From Betaproteobacteria bacterium (GTDB lineage Bacteria; Pseudomonadota; Gammaproteobacteria; Burkholderiales; Usitatibacteraceae): a stretch of DNA of 54,996 nucleotides. Below are positions 1 through 9,417 of the stretch, in pieces. Under the pieces are notes generated by a model. The model was not told the origin of the DNA. It saw nothing but the letters and a program-made list of their open reading frames with translations, and made no database searches. Position numbers and translations under genes: made by a program. The stretch's first letter is position 1. The number at the start of each line of letters is the position of its first letter. The stretch covers positions 1-54,996 of the forward strand of contig JADKJR010000011.1 in the NCBI GenBank assembly GCA_016720925.1. Reading direction: 5' to 3'.

Positions 1-2142
1 GCGGGACGGTCACTACACCCCCTGACCGCGCCATCGCTTTCACTGACGGTCAGTGGCGCCTATGCGCCGAATGATCCTTCGGTCCGCACCGTGTACCACC
101 GGCAAAACGATGCACAAGGCATCTATACCGCAGCCACCGGAACAGGCCCCTTTGCCGCGACCCTGACCGGGCTGCAGCCAGGTAAGAAACATCGTCTCAC
201 TGTTCGCCGTTGACGCGATGGAAGGCACGTCAATAAATACGTCAGGCGCCGGCATGGGCGGTACTAGCTCGATGATCGGCGCGCCGATCGCCTTTGCGTT
301 CATGGCGGTCAATCCCCGGTGATCACCACGGCTCACCGCTGCCGGCCGGGACTGTCGGCAGCGCCTACAGCCAGCAACTCGCCGTGACGAGTGCTGCCGG
401 GACAATTTCGCTTGCCCGCACCGCCGGCACCTTGCCGGGCGGATTGACGCTGTCGCCTGCCGGGCTTTTGTCTGGCCCGCCTTCACCAGGCACGTCGACG
501 TTTACGGTGACCGTCACCGATTCATTCGACAGCACGGCGAAGGACTTTCCTTGACTATCAATCGGGCAACTCCCACCGTTGCCGTCACACCGCACGGTGC
601 TTCAACAACGGCACCAGCGTCACCTTCACGGCGACCTTGACCGGTGGTTTCCTCGACAACAGGAAGCTTGAACTTCAGGCGGGCGCCACCGTCATCCACC
701 GGCTGCGGCGCGCAGGCCCGTCACCAGCAATAGCGCATTGTTGCACGACCAGCACGCTGCAGGCCGGGGCCTGTCGATCACTGCGGTGTATAGCGGCGAT
801 GCAGATAATGTAGGGTGCGACCTCGCCAGCCTTCACGCACGTTACGAGCAAGATCTCCACGACCACGGCCGTCGGCAGCAGCGCCAATCCGGTCACAGCC
901 TTTAGCGCCGTCACCTTCCTGCCGTCGTCAGCGGTGCATCACCCACCAGTACCCGCAACTTCAAGAGCGGCGGGACCCCATCGGCGGTTGCGGTGCAAAG
1001 ACCCGGCGTCAACTTCGCGCAATGCACGACGACAATCGCAACTCTCGGTACGCGCGTGATCACCGCCGATTACAGCGGCGACGCCAACAATGACGTGAGC
1101 AGCGGCACCCTGAGCGGTGGCCAATTTGTCACCCCTCCCGTTATCGCCGTCGCTCCTCCAACGCTGCCGGGCGGTGCTGTCGGCGCTGCCTACAGCCAAA
1201 CCCTCGCCGCCAGCGGCGGGACGGTTGCCTACACTTTTGCGTTGTCGGCCGGTATGCTGCCTGGCGGTCTGACGCTTTCCAGCGGCGGGCAGTTGAGCGG
1301 CATACTCACCGCAGTCGGCACCTTTAACTTCACCATTGCCGCCACCGACGCGAACGGCTTCATCGGTGCGACCGCCTATGCGGTGACGATCAACCGGGCC
1401 AGACCGTCACCTTCAGCCCCGCCTCGCCGATGTCGTTGGGCGCCGGCCCGGTGACGCTGACGGCCACCGCATCCAGCGGCCTGACCGCATTCATCTTTTC
1501 CACCAGCAGCGCGGCCGGCATCTGCACTGTTTCAGGCAATCAACTCACCCTCGTCGGCGTCGGCACCTGTGCCCTCACCGCCACCCAACCAGGTGACCTC
1601 ACCTACCCAAGCGCGTCGGCCAATGCGAATGTGGTCATCAACCCGGCCTTTACCGCGGTGCATTCGCGTAAAACGCACACCGGCGTGGGACCATTTGACC
1701 TGCCCATCAATACAACCCTCATCGCGCCCTTGGTGACGGTCGAGCCGCGTGTCATTGGCAGCGGCCACACCATCGTGTTCCAGTTCAACGGCCCGGTTGC
1801 GAACGCGGGGCCGCGAGCACCACGGTTGGTGCGGTGGCGGCCACCGCGGTGGGCAATGAGGTGCTGGTAACACTGACTGGCGTGGCCGATAACCAGCGCG
1901 TTGTCGTTACGCTGGCCAACGTCAATGGTTCGGTGAACCCGCCACCTGCCGCCATCGGCTTTCTGGTCGGCGATGTCAACAATACGCGGTCGGTCAATTC
2001 GAGCGATCTTGGCTCGGTCAAATCGCGATCAGCTCAAGCAACAACCTCGCTGAATTTCAAGTTCGACTTGAATGCGAGCGGAAGTATCAACGCCTCGGAT
2101 ATTTCGGCGGTCAAGGCGCGCTCGGGGTTGTCGTTGCCGTGA
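1..2142 (+). pseudogene. Ig-like/putative-Ig (He_PIG) repeat surface protein with dockerin-like C-terminus, frame broken
   Basis: The plus strand encodes pieces of one large secreted or surface protein in changing frames. The first piece (about 1-318) reads as an Ig-like segment. Putative-Ig repeats of the type GTVGSAYSQQL...LPGGLTLS...G.LSG follow at about 340-540 and 1150-1400, with a Ser/Thr-rich Ig-like part to about 1660. The C-terminal module (1660-2142) starts with SRKTHTGVGPFDLPI and ends in two EF-hand-like dockerin repeats (GDVNNTRSVNSSDL and FDLNASGSINASDI). At least five frame changes are needed. Those near 1395 and 1817 are each repaired by adding one G to a G run, so sequence error is as likely as true decay. 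The 5' end lies outside the window. Probably an extracellular adhesion or binding protein; the ligand is unknown. Confidence 0.7.
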
Positions 2143-2260
2143 AGCGCCGAGACGAATCGAGATGCCGCGCTTGCCGTGTCGACCTCGATGCATTGTTCGC
2201 CGTCAGCACACGCTCGCTGCAGGGTTAAGCGCCAGCGGCACGCGTAAACGCATATTGCCA

Positions 2261-2325
2261 AACTCTAGCACTGGTGCGGCTTGCTGGCTTTTTCTGCCTG
2301 CGAAGGCGCGTTGGTTATAGAGTTT
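2261..2325. repeat. CTAG palindromic element, copy 1 (likely terminator)
   Basis: The element begins AACTCTAGCACTGGTGCGGC and closes with the complement TAGAGTT, so the ends pair. A T7 run follows at about 2331. It lies about 120 bp after the stop of the dockerin-like gene, a position and shape that fit a Rho-independent terminator. It belongs to a family of six copies in this window. Confidence 0.6.
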
Positions 2326-2454
2326 GCCCATTTTTTTCTGCGCGAAGGGAGTCATTGTCGGCCGCGCAATAGATCCATGTCCTAGGCGCGATATGCCTTC
2401 AGAATACTGTGAGCCGGGTCCGTTCTATTTCTCCAATTGATGATTCGGATGCAT

Positions 2455-2562
2455 TGATAATTTGATGTTTTCGGCTGGAAGGCAATTCGGCCCAACTTCC
2501 ACCGCCATTCAACACGTTGAACGATCGAGAAGTCGGAAAGGCGAGACCCAATGAAGTCCGTC
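2455..2562 (+). promoter_or_regulatory. Duplicated 5' leader, copy A (upstream of the haemoglobin-like gene)
   Basis: About 100 bp ending in GGAAAGGCGAGACCCAATG and the first codons ATGAAGTCCGTC. The same leader, in the same orientation relative to its gene, precedes the secreted-protein gene that starts at 4050 on the other strand. Shared blocks include CACCGCCATTCAA and GAACGATCG. It probably carries a promoter and ribosome-binding site (GGAAAGG) common to both genes. The function is inferred from position and conservation. Confidence 0.5.
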
Positions 2563-2935
2563 AGTACCCGGAGAAAAGCAATCAAACGGCAATCAAAGGG
2601 GCCGTGGTCGATATTCCTCACGGCAAATGAAAAGAAACCGACCACGGCCCGAATGGCCAATAAAGCGACATCCCCACGCTTCGCCAAAAGCGATATTCCA
2701 CGGGTTAAAAATGCGGCGGCCACCTTCATGATTTCCGGAACAGGCGGCCCCGATGTTTACAAAGGGCAAGGATATATTGTCCGCGCACAAAGGCATGAAT
2801 ATTTCCCCCACGGAGTTCATGGCAACGCTGGACAATGCCCTGGATGCGCTGAAGAAAAACAATGTCGGTCAGCGGGAGCAGGAAGAGGTTTTATTTGTGC
2901 TCTACAGCATGCGGTCGCAGGTTGTGCTTGTCTGA
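2551..2935 (+). pseudogene. Group I truncated haemoglobin (GlbN-like), frame broken
   Basis: Two frames together give a recognisable 2/2 haemoglobin. RFAKSDIPRVK and SGTGGPDVYKG come from the upstream frame. KDILSAHKGMNISPTEF and the C-terminal helix to SMRSQVV come from the next frame. The HKGM histidine matches the proximal haem ligand of the family. The join near 2763 is repaired by removing one G from AAAGGGCAAGG. Another shift lies near 2600, where QTAIKGAVVDI is in a third frame. Members bind O2 or NO in the cytoplasm. The gene shares its leader and first codons (MKSV) with the gene starting at 4050. It is either a decayed gene or a sequencing artefact. Confidence 0.6.
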
Positions 2936-3008
2936 ATCGGGCGGAGTTGAGGGGGAATTGTTGTGCTTTCCATTATTAGTGGCACACAGTATTCCCGTTC
3001 GCCCGGAG

Positions 3009-3078
3009 ATCGAAGGGCATTCGCGCCGGAAGCCCTTCGATACGCGAAGCGTACCCTGTCCTGAGGCACTCGAAGGAT
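3009..3078. repeat. Nested hairpins in the 2936-3295 non-coding stretch
   Basis: ATCGAAGGGC at 3009-3018 pairs with GCCCTTCGAT at 3032-3041. CCTTCGA near 3034 can alternatively pair with TCGAAGG near 3070. This looks like a REP-type intergenic palindrome. The rest of 2936-3295 holds no supported gene. At 3251-3264 there is half of the CTGTCGCCCCGG palindrome seen complete at 9433 and 36582. Confidence 0.4.
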
Positions 3079-3474
3079 TAGGGCGAGGGGTACAAATTTG
3101 GCAAGGCGAACAGTATTGGATCAAACACTGAGGCTTCCCATGTCCAGAGACGACATAGCCAACGGCGGGCGAGCGTGACGCGGGTCACGTTGCCTGCGCG
3201 GGAAAAGACTCGGCGTGATGGCCATTGGGAACTTCTATTTACCTCAATATCTGTCGCCCCGGGAATATTGACCCTCGCTGCTTTGGCTCCGAACTCTATG
3301 GCAACGGACAACTTGCGCCGAGCGGCACCAGATCATTCAGCGGCCCGACAAACGAAACCTCCATCACATACAGGCACGCGGGGCCGGGTTTCAGCGGCGT
3401 AAAGGTGAGCTTGGTGAGGGTTCGGGATATGCGGGACGGACTTTCCTCACGTACTCGATTGATGCGACGAAGTG

Positions 3475-4050
3475 TCACCTCGCAGTACCGGACGCGCGCG
3501 CAATCGCTCCCCCAATGACTTGCGCGGCCCTGCTCCGCAGCGCGTGCTTTTCTCGTTCGATGAACAGGAATTCCGCGTCGGATAATGACTTGCCGACATC
3601 AATCGACGAGGAGACCACAGTGCAAGCACCGCCTTGTGGGGCCCACGCCTGAAGGCTGGTCAAGTCGTCGTTCGCATGCCAGCGCCCCTTCCCTTTCGCC
3701 GCCCCTGTCCCTGTCCCATTCCCTTTTCCATTCCCTTTCCCCGCTGCGGCGTCAAAATAGAAATGGTGTTGTTCGCCTCGGCAGAGTCCTGCCGCCGTCA
3801 ATGCCGGCACGGTGCTCAACGAGACCGACAATGGATGGCGCTCGCGTTCGATGGAATGGGAGTGCGCCTCGAGGGAATTCCAGTCAAAGGACAGGGCAGG
3901 CGACGAGTCCGCCAGAAAGCGTTTCAAGGATGCGCGTTGCTCCGCGCTCAATGTGACCGATTTGAAATCGACTGTAAGCGCTTGGGCGCCGGTAAGCGTG
4001 CCCAGTAGCAGCAGGCACAGCCCGACTCTCCTGACACAGACGGACTTCAT
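3475..4050 (-). CDS. Small secreted protein of unknown function (C-terminal frameshift likely)
   Basis: 191 residues. A signal peptide (MKSVCVRRVGLCLLLLGTLT) has a probable cleavage after AQA. A short Gly/Lys/Asn tandem repeat (GKGNGKGNGTGTG) lies at about residues 107-122, and cysteines are present at about 89 and 138. Just past its stop, another frame (3478-3296) continues with convincing protein-like sequence (TLRRINRVR...SFVGPLNDLVPLGASCPL). The real product is therefore probably about 250 residues with one indel near 3476. The family was not recognised. The 100-bp leader above its start is duplicated at 2455-2562 in front of the haemoglobin-like gene, so the two may be co-regulated. Confidence 0.5.
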   Translation of the reverse strand: MKSVCVRRVGLCLLLLGTLTGAQALTVDFKSVTLSAEQRASLKRFLADSSPALSFDWNSLEAHSHSIERERHPLSVSLSTVPALTAAGLCRGEQHHFYFDAAAGKGNGKGNGTGTGAAKGKGRWHANDDLTSLQAWAPQGGACTVVSSSIDVGKSLSDAEFLFIEREKHALRSRAAQVIGGAIARASGTAR

Positions 4051-4142
4051 TGAGCCTTTCCTTTCCCTCTCCGCGATCGTTCAGCGTTTTGAATGGCGGT
4101 GGACGTTTGGCAGTATTGCCTTGCCAACCGGAAATATCAATT
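4039..4142 (-). promoter_or_regulatory. Duplicated 5' leader, copy B
   Basis: Read on the minus strand this segment ends GGAAAGGAAAGGCTCAATG followed by AAGTCCGTC. It aligns over about 85-100 bp with the leader at 2455-2562, sharing CACCGCCATTCAA, GAACGATCG and the start codon with MKSV. It sits directly in front of the secreted-protein gene. Confidence 0.5.
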
Positions 4143-4183
4143 AGTGGCGGATTCAACTTCAACGTGCGAAGGTTGATCATGCG

Positions 4184-4275
4184 ACGCGCTTCAAATATTT
4201 CCGCGAAAAATTCCAAGCTCATCGCTGGTCCGTTCGGCGCCATCGGCGACAGGCCCAATTGTCACGAAAGTCCAC
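4184..4275 (-). pseudogene. Orphan 3' tail of an esterase like the one at 8354-9379
   Basis: The minus strand encodes GLSPMAPNGPAMSLEFFAE. This matches the last residues of the esterase at 8354-9379 (LGPSPMAPNGPEMIWAFFA). The DNA also matches, for example GGTCCGTTCGGCGCCAT in both places. The remaining upstream part of such a gene is not present. It reads as the relic of a duplicated or deleted paralogue. The other parts of 4143-4445 hold no supported gene. Confidence 0.5.
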
Positions 4276-4445
4276 TTCAGCCCGCTGCCCCGGTGAATAT
4301 TTCCTGATCAATTGCGGCAGGCCTGTCGTTGCGCGGCGACAATTCGACGCGTGTTTTTGCTGAAAATTGCCGCGCGTAGCGGCTAAAGGGATGCTGGCAC
4401 ATTGTTTGCCTTGTTAGTCGGCTCATTACACTGTGGAGAAGCAGC

Positions 4446-7400
4446 GTGCGCCTAAAATCAATAATTTGCGCGGTCATCTCAAGTGTCAGTTTTGTTGCGA
4501 TGCTTGCCTCGCTCGATGCGAGCGCATTGACAGTGACCGGCGTGGTGTCGCGCAAAGCACACACCGGCGTCGTCGGCAACGCGGATCGCGTAATCGACCG
4601 CAACGCCGCCATCAGCGGCGCAATCACGGTGGAACCGCGCGCCATCAATTCCGGTCACGCCATCGTGTTTCAGTTTGACGAAACGATTGCCACGGCAGGC
4701 AGTGCGTCGGTGATCGACGCATTCGGTGCCACAGCCGGTAGCGCCACCGCGCAGGCATCCGGCAGCACGGTCATCGTCGCCCTCAGCAATGTCGCCGACG
4801 CGGGTCGCGTCACCATCCTGCTCAATGGCGTGAACGGCACCCTCGATACACAAGTGTCGGTCGGCTTCCTGCTCGGCGACACGAACAACAGCTATAACGT
4901 CAGCGCGGCCGATATCAGTGCGGTCAAAACCCGGTCAGGGCAGGCAGCCAGTATCGCAGCCAACAATTACGGGTTCGATCTCAACGGCTCGGGCGTCATC
5001 AACGCCGCCGATATTGCGGCGGTCAAGGCGCGCAATGGCCGTTCGCTCGCATCGGCACAGGCCATTACGTTGACGGATGTGTATGTTGCCGGTTTTGAAA
5101 ACAATGGAACAAGCGATGTCGCCAAAGTCTGGAAAAACGGGATCGCCACTGCGCTGACAGATGGAACCAATAACGCAGAAGCCACTGCTGTGCATGTATC
5201 CGGTGCCGACGTATATGTTGCCGGCCGTGAATTCAATGGCAGCGTATTCGTGGCCAAGGTTTGGAAAAATGGCGTAGCGACACCGCTAACCAATGGAACA
5301 TTCAATGCAAGGGTTGTTTCCATTTTTGTCTCCGGCGCGGATGTATATGTTGCGGGCTTTGAAGGCAGCGCAACGAACAATGTCGCCAAGGTCTGGAAAA
5401 ACGCCGTGGCCACAAGTTTGTCGGGCGGAACGAATGACGCAAACGCCTATTCCGTTTTTGTTTCAGGCGCCGATGTTTATGTTGCGGGCTATGAATTCAA
5501 TGGGACTTACAACGTTGCCAAAATCTGGAAAAACGGTGTCGCCACAATTATCAGCAATGGGACGAGACAGATAGATCTCCGTTCGGTTTATGTCTCCGGC
5601 GCTGACGTATATGTTGCCGGTAGTGAGAACAACGGAAACACCTTTGAGGCCAAGGTCTGGAAAAATGGTGTGGCGACAAATCTGACCACACCCGCCAGTG
5701 ATGGAAATGCCTCCTCTGTTTTTGTCGCCGGTGCGGATGTCTATGTTGCGGGCTCTGAAATCATTGGCGGCAAGCGTGTTGCCAAGATGTGGAAAAATGG
5801 TGTCGCCACGGCGCTATCCAGCGGGACAAACCACTTCGATGCGACTTCTGTTTTCGCCTTCGGAACCGACGTCTTTGTTGCCGGCTATGAGCAAAACGGT
5901 GTGACATTTTCGAACGCTGCCAGAATCTGGAAAAATGGCCTTGTCACGAACTTATCCGCCGGAACCAATCCGGCGACTGCCTATTCCGTTTTTGCGGCAG
6001 CCTCCAACACGCCGGGCTATACCGTCGGCGGCACGCTCAGCGGATTGGGTGCAGGCAAAACCGTCGTGCTGCGTAGTAGAGGCGGCAACAATTTGACGCT
6101 GAGCGCGAACGGCGCATTCACCTTTACCAGTGCGCTGGCCAACGGCGCAGCCTATGGCGTGATTGTGCTGACCCATCCAGCGGGGCAGGCGTGCTTCATG
6201 AGCAATGGCAGCGGCACAATTGGCAATGCGAACGTGAGCAATGTGAACGTCATTTGCGGCATTGCGGGTGCCAGCGGAAGTCTTGATACAAGCTTCGGCA
6301 ACGGCGGGTTTATTGTCCATGGCAATGCCGCGGGCGGCAATGGTGCCGACGTGGGCCAGTCCATTGCCATCGATGCGAGTGGCCGCATGGTGGTGAGCGG
6401 ATACAGCACCGACAGCACGGGAAGTTCAAACATCGCGCTGTGGCGCTACAACGCCAACGGTACGCTTGACACCACCTTCAACGGCACGGGCGTTCTCACT
6501 GAAGTGGGAATCTCCTGGAACGGTGCGGCGATAAACGAGGGTGTGGGTGTCGCGATTGATTCGCTAGGCCGCATCGTGGTCGCCTCATACACTCTGACCG
6601 ACCTCAACAATGGGGTGTGGACGACAGTCGTCTGGCGCTACAACCCGGACGGAACCCGCGACACGACTTTCAACGGTGTCGGTGTCGCCAACTTTCCTTT
6701 TGGTCAGATGCAGAGCATCGGCTACGGTGTCACGATCGATGCCAGCGACCGCATCGTCATCGGTGGAATCGCCTGGAATGGCACCAGTTGGGACTTGGCA
6801 GTTAGCCGAAATATTGTCAGCGGTGATCTGGACACCTCCTTCAACGCAGTCGGCTACGCGACCCATGGTGGCGCCGCTGGCGGAAATGGCGAAGATGTCG
6901 CACAAGGCATCGCCATCGACGGAAGTGGCCGCATCCTCCTGACGGGTGGCAGCGTCAACGCGAACGGCGCCAGTGACATGACGGTATGGCGCTACAACGC
7001 CGATGGCACGCTGGATACCACGTTCAACGGCACAGGCTACTTCACCTACGTCAGTCCGAACGGCGGGACGAGCGAGAGGAACAGTGTAGGCAGCACCATT
7101 TCCGTCGATTCGACTGGCCGTATTGTCGTCATCGGCCGGAACGTCCCGGTCGCGAATAGCCTCGATGGCGATCTGGCAATTTGGCGCTTCAACAGCAATG
7201 GGTCGCTCGATACCAGCTTCAATGGCACGGGCATGGTCACACACCACAGCGCGGCCGGCGGCAATGGCCACGACGACGGTTACGCGGGTGTGATCGACAG
7301 CACAGGCCGGATTTATGCGACCGGACTTAGCTTGAACGCGGTCGGCGACTACGACATGGTGCTGTGGCGCTTCACAGCCAACGGCTCGCTGGACACGAGC

Positions 7401-7568
7401 TTCAATGGCACCGGATTCGTGGTGTATGCAGGTACTGCCGGTGGTATGGGCGCCACTGACGCCGGGCGCAGCCTGAAAATCGATTCCAGCGGCCGGATAG
7501 TGGTGACGGGAAACAGCCGCAACGCCGCGAACAACTCGGAAATGGTTATCTGGCGGGTCAATCCGTGA
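4446..7568 (+). CDS. Large secreted protein: dockerin-like module, seven VYVAG repeats, seven delta-60-type repeats
   Basis: 1040 residues, GTG start with GGAGAAG just upstream. Signal peptide is residues 1 to about 28. Residues 29-135 form the SRKAHTGV module shared with the products at 1-2142 and 17449-19137. Residues about 138-200 hold two EF-hand-like dockerin repeats (GDTNNSYNVSAADI, FDLNGSGVINAADI). Residues about 210-515 contain seven roughly 46-residue repeats with the core SGADVYVAGxExNG...AKVWKNGVAT, which suggests a seven-bladed propeller. A short beta domain (about 518-605) precedes seven repeats of the delta-60 type (LDTTFNGTG...SGRIVVTG) to the C-terminus. The frame is intact, unlike its neighbours. 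Likely extracellular; ligand unknown. No cohesin is seen nearby, so the dockerin label is structural only. Confidence 0.8.
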   Translation: MRLKSIICAVISSVSFVAMLASLDASALTVTGVVSRKAHTGVVGNADRVIDRNAAISGAITVEPRAINSGHAIVFQFDETIATAGSASVIDAFGATAGSATAQASGSTVIVALSNVADAGRVTILLNGVNGTLDTQVSVGFLLGDTNNSYNVSAADISAVKTRSGQAASIAANNYGFDLNGSGVINAADIAAVKARNGRSLASAQAITLTDVYVAGFENNGTSDVAKVWKNGIATALTDGTNNAEATAVHVSGADVYVAGREFNGSVFVAKVWKNGVATPLTNGTFNARVVSIFVSGADVYVAGFEGSATNNVAKVWKNAVATSLSGGTNDANAYSVFVSGADVYVAGYEFNGTYNVAKIWKNGVATIISNGTRQIDLRSVYVSGADVYVAGSENNGNTFEAKVWKNGVATNLTTPASDGNASSVFVAGADVYVAGSEIIGGKRVAKMWKNGVATALSSGTNHFDATSVFAFGTDVFVAGYEQNGVTFSNAARIWKNGLVTNLSAGTNPATAYSVFAAASNTPGYTVGGTLSGLGAGKTVVLRSRGGNNLTLSANGAFTFTSALANGAAYGVIVLTHPAGQACFMSNGSGTIGNANVSNVNVICGIAGASGSLDTSFGNGGFIVHGNAAGGNGADVGQSIAIDASGRMVVSGYSTDSTGSSNIALWRYNANGTLDTTFNGTGVLTEVGISWNGAAINEGVGVAIDSLGRIVVASYTLTDLNNGVWTTVVWRYNPDGTRDTTFNGVGVANFPFGQMQSIGYGVTIDASDRIVIGGIAWNGTSWDLAVSRNIVSGDLDTSFNAVGYATHGGAAGGNGEDVAQGIAIDGSGRILLTGGSVNANGASDMTVWRYNADGTLDTTFNGTGYFTYVSPNGGTSERNSVGSTISVDSTGRIVVIGRNVPVANSLDGDLAIWRFNSNGSLDTSFNGTGMVTHHSAAGGNGHDDGYAGVIDSTGRIYATGLSLNAVGDYDMVLWRFTANGSLDTSFNGTGFVVYAGTAGGMGATDAGRSLKIDSSGRIVVTGNSRNAANNSEMVIWRVNP

Positions 7569-7796
7569 TGGGTTGATCACCCTGGTGTCTGCCAGAAGGG
7601 CACGCGTTTCGCCTGCGTCAATACCTGCATGCCGCCACGCCAATCAAGGGCAATCGGGATAAGAGGGATTGAGGGGCCCGGACTCATATTTGTTCAAAAC
7701 AAGTTGCGCCGGCCGGGGGGGGGGGTGGGCGGTGCCCCGCAAACGTGACACTAGGGTAGATGACGTTATCAGTCATCATGCTATGCGGGTCAATAC
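7569..7796. other. Non-coding stretch with an 11-G tract
   Basis: No supported gene. A run of 11 G lies at 7715-7725, with GGGTGGGC after it. Two more long G runs (7 and 11) lie within the vapBC remnant just downstream. Runs this long are out of character for the rest of the window and may be assembly artefacts. Confidence 0.4.
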
Positions 7797-7922
7797 ATGC
7801 GCACCATTATCGATTTGCCAGAGTCACAACTTGCTGCACTACGTGAGCTTGAACAGCGCAAACATGTTTCGCGGCCGGGGCAGCGCAACGGGGTCTGCGG
7901 GCAGAAAAATTGGGGGGGATGA
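7797..7922 (+). pseudogene. VapB-type antitoxin, C-terminally broken
   Basis: Starts MRTIIDLPESQLAALRELEQ, the N-terminal strand-helix of ribbon-helix-helix antitoxins. It then loses similarity after RKHVSR, where the frame runs into GC-rich and G-run sequence and stops at 41 codons. Intact relatives continue with an AELIRRAV-type helix. It lies 9 bp before the VapC-like gene, the normal antitoxin-toxin order. As written it would lack the toxin-binding tail. Confidence 0.55.
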
Positions 7923-7931
7923 GTCGCCCGC

Positions 7932-8257
7932 ATGAAGGCGCTATTTGATACCAACATCCTTATCGACTATTTGAACGGCATTGCCGCGGCCAAGAAAGAG
8001 CTTGACCTCTACGAGTCGCGCGCCATCAGCATCGTCACCGGGGGGGGGGGACGGGCTGGGTGATACAACGCGCGCGTTTCTCAGCTTCCGTCTCAGGGAG
8101 CCGATCGCCGAAGGGTCACGGCCGCGAACGTAACCTGAAATTGCCGGATGCCATTATTCTCGCGACGTCACTTGAAACTGGTTTAATGCTGGTGACGCGA
8201 AACAGTAAGGACTTCGATGCCAAGCTGCCGGGCGTTCGGCATCCATATCGGGTTTGA
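7932..8257 (+). pseudogene. VapC-type PIN-domain toxin, frame broken by an 11-G run
   Basis: Residues from 7932 read MKALFDTNILIDYLNG, with the first PIN acidic residue in the DTNILID motif. The frame then meets G11 at 8040-8050 and stops. The C-terminal half appears in another frame (about 8130-8257) as LKLPDAIILATS...LVTRNSKDF, carrying the conserved PIN aspartates, and ends PGVRHPYRV. FLSFRLREPIAE is in a third frame. Intact relatives are ribonucleases of about 130 residues. Here the centre is damaged and probably partly missing. With vapB it forms a dead or mis-assembled toxin-antitoxin pair. Confidence 0.6.
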
Positions 8258-8353
8258 AGTACCTTTCATGCGTTTGAGTCCAGGGCCATGGAACTGCAAG
8301 TAACTGTGTCGTGTCGGTGGCGTTTATCGCAATGCAGCGTCGTGGTGAATGGC

Positions 8354-9379
8354 TCATGGCCGCTGCCGTGCAAAGAACGCCCAGATCATTTCCGGTCCGT
8401 TCGGCGCCATGGGAGACGGGCCCAATAGTCGCGGACGGCGCCAGTACGGTTGCGGGAGGCCATGTCCCCCGCCGTGAATGGCAACGAGTTCCACTTCCAC
8501 GATGGGGTCGATGTCTTTGGCGTCCTTGTCTTTGCTGTCCTTGTTTTTAGCGTCTTTCTTCCAGAGAACCTGCTCCACGCTTACACCATCGGCCACCGTG
8601 GTCTGAGTCGTTGCGGGCGTGCCGGCGAGTTGGTTGCGGTTTGCAAAATATTGAGCTGACTCTCGCGACGAGCGGACATTGCCGCCTTTGTAAAACAAGC
8701 CGAGGAGATTAACCTCTCCGCCCGCGAACGGGACCAGGGGGTCGCGGGTGCCGTTCATGATCATGACGGACGTGCCTTGGCCTTGCGGTGTGCATTTGAA
8801 ATTTTCCGGCGCCGGTACGTTAGCCGCGACCGCTGCCACCGCACGGAATCGCGAGGGCGCTTCCAGCGCAAGACGCATCGACATGAAGCCGCCCGCTGAT
8901 ACGCCTGTCGCAAACACGCGGCGACGGTCGACATCGATTTCGGTGATGAGCTTGTCGACCAGCGCATTCAGGAACCCGACGTCGTCGACCGCGGCCCCGT
9001 TCACGCGGAAATCACCGACTTTGCTGCAGTCGTTCCAATCGAAGGTGTATGCATTGGGATAGACGACAACAAAACCATGTTCGTCGGCCAGGCGCTCGAA
9101 GCCATGCCCCGTCCCGATTCGAATTTCCGCCGCGTGTTCACCCGAGCCGTGCATCACCAGCACCAGCGGCGCGCCCTTCGGCAGCCCGCGCGGGACGTAG
9201 GTGAGGTAAGTCCGCTTGAGCCCGCCGACCTCGATGGCGCCCTTGCTCAGCGTGCCGGAGAGTGGCGGCGGCGCCGGGTCGGGCGAGTAGATGAAGTATG
9301 CGAACAGCGCGGCGGCCAGAGCGATTAGGCCGAGCAAGGTCAGCAGGCTGATACGAAGGAAGCGCAGGAATTTTTTCAT
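8354..9379 (-). CDS. Membrane-anchored esterase, PHB-depolymerase/LpqC-like (CE1 fold)
   Basis: 341 residues. An N-terminal membrane anchor lies at about 10-31. The alpha/beta-hydrolase core has the oxyanion strand LVLVMHGSG (about 72-80), nucleophile elbow GVSAGG with Ser161, likely acid Asp213 in NGTRDPLVPF and His306 in HGGGHGLPQP. Members hydrolyse short polyhydroxyalkanoates or feruloyl esters. The substrate here is unknown and the enzyme should act in the periplasm. An odd hydrophilic Lys/Asp run (KKDAKNKDSKDKDAKD, about 274-289) sits in a surface loop. It follows the serine-hydrolase gene at 9533 on the same strand, separated by a large palindrome. A relic of a paralogue's tail lies at 4184-4275. 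Confidence 0.75.
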   Translation of the reverse strand: MKKFLRFLRISLLTLLGLIALAAALFAYFIYSPDPAPPPLSGTLSKGAIEVGGLKRTYLTYVPRGLPKGAPLVLVMHGSGEHAAEIRIGTGHGFERLADEHGFVVVYPNAYTFDWNDCSKVGDFRVNGAAVDDVGFLNALVDKLITEIDVDRRRVFATGVSAGGFMSMRLALEAPSRFRAVAAVAANVPAPENFKCTPQGQGTSVMIMNGTRDPLVPFAGGEVNLLGLFYKGGNVRSSRESAQYFANRNQLAGTPATTQTTVADGVSVEQVLWKKDAKNKDSKDKDAKDIDPIVEVELVAIHGGGHGLPQPYWRRPRLLGPSPMAPNGPEMIWAFFARQRP

Positions 9380-9417
9380 GGTGAGGCTTTAGGTAAACAA
9401 CGGGAGCGTAACACCAT

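Noticed and set aside
6585..7643. 352-residue antisense frame over the repeat protein
   Set aside because: Internal periodicity simply mirrors the delta-60-type repeats on the coding strand.
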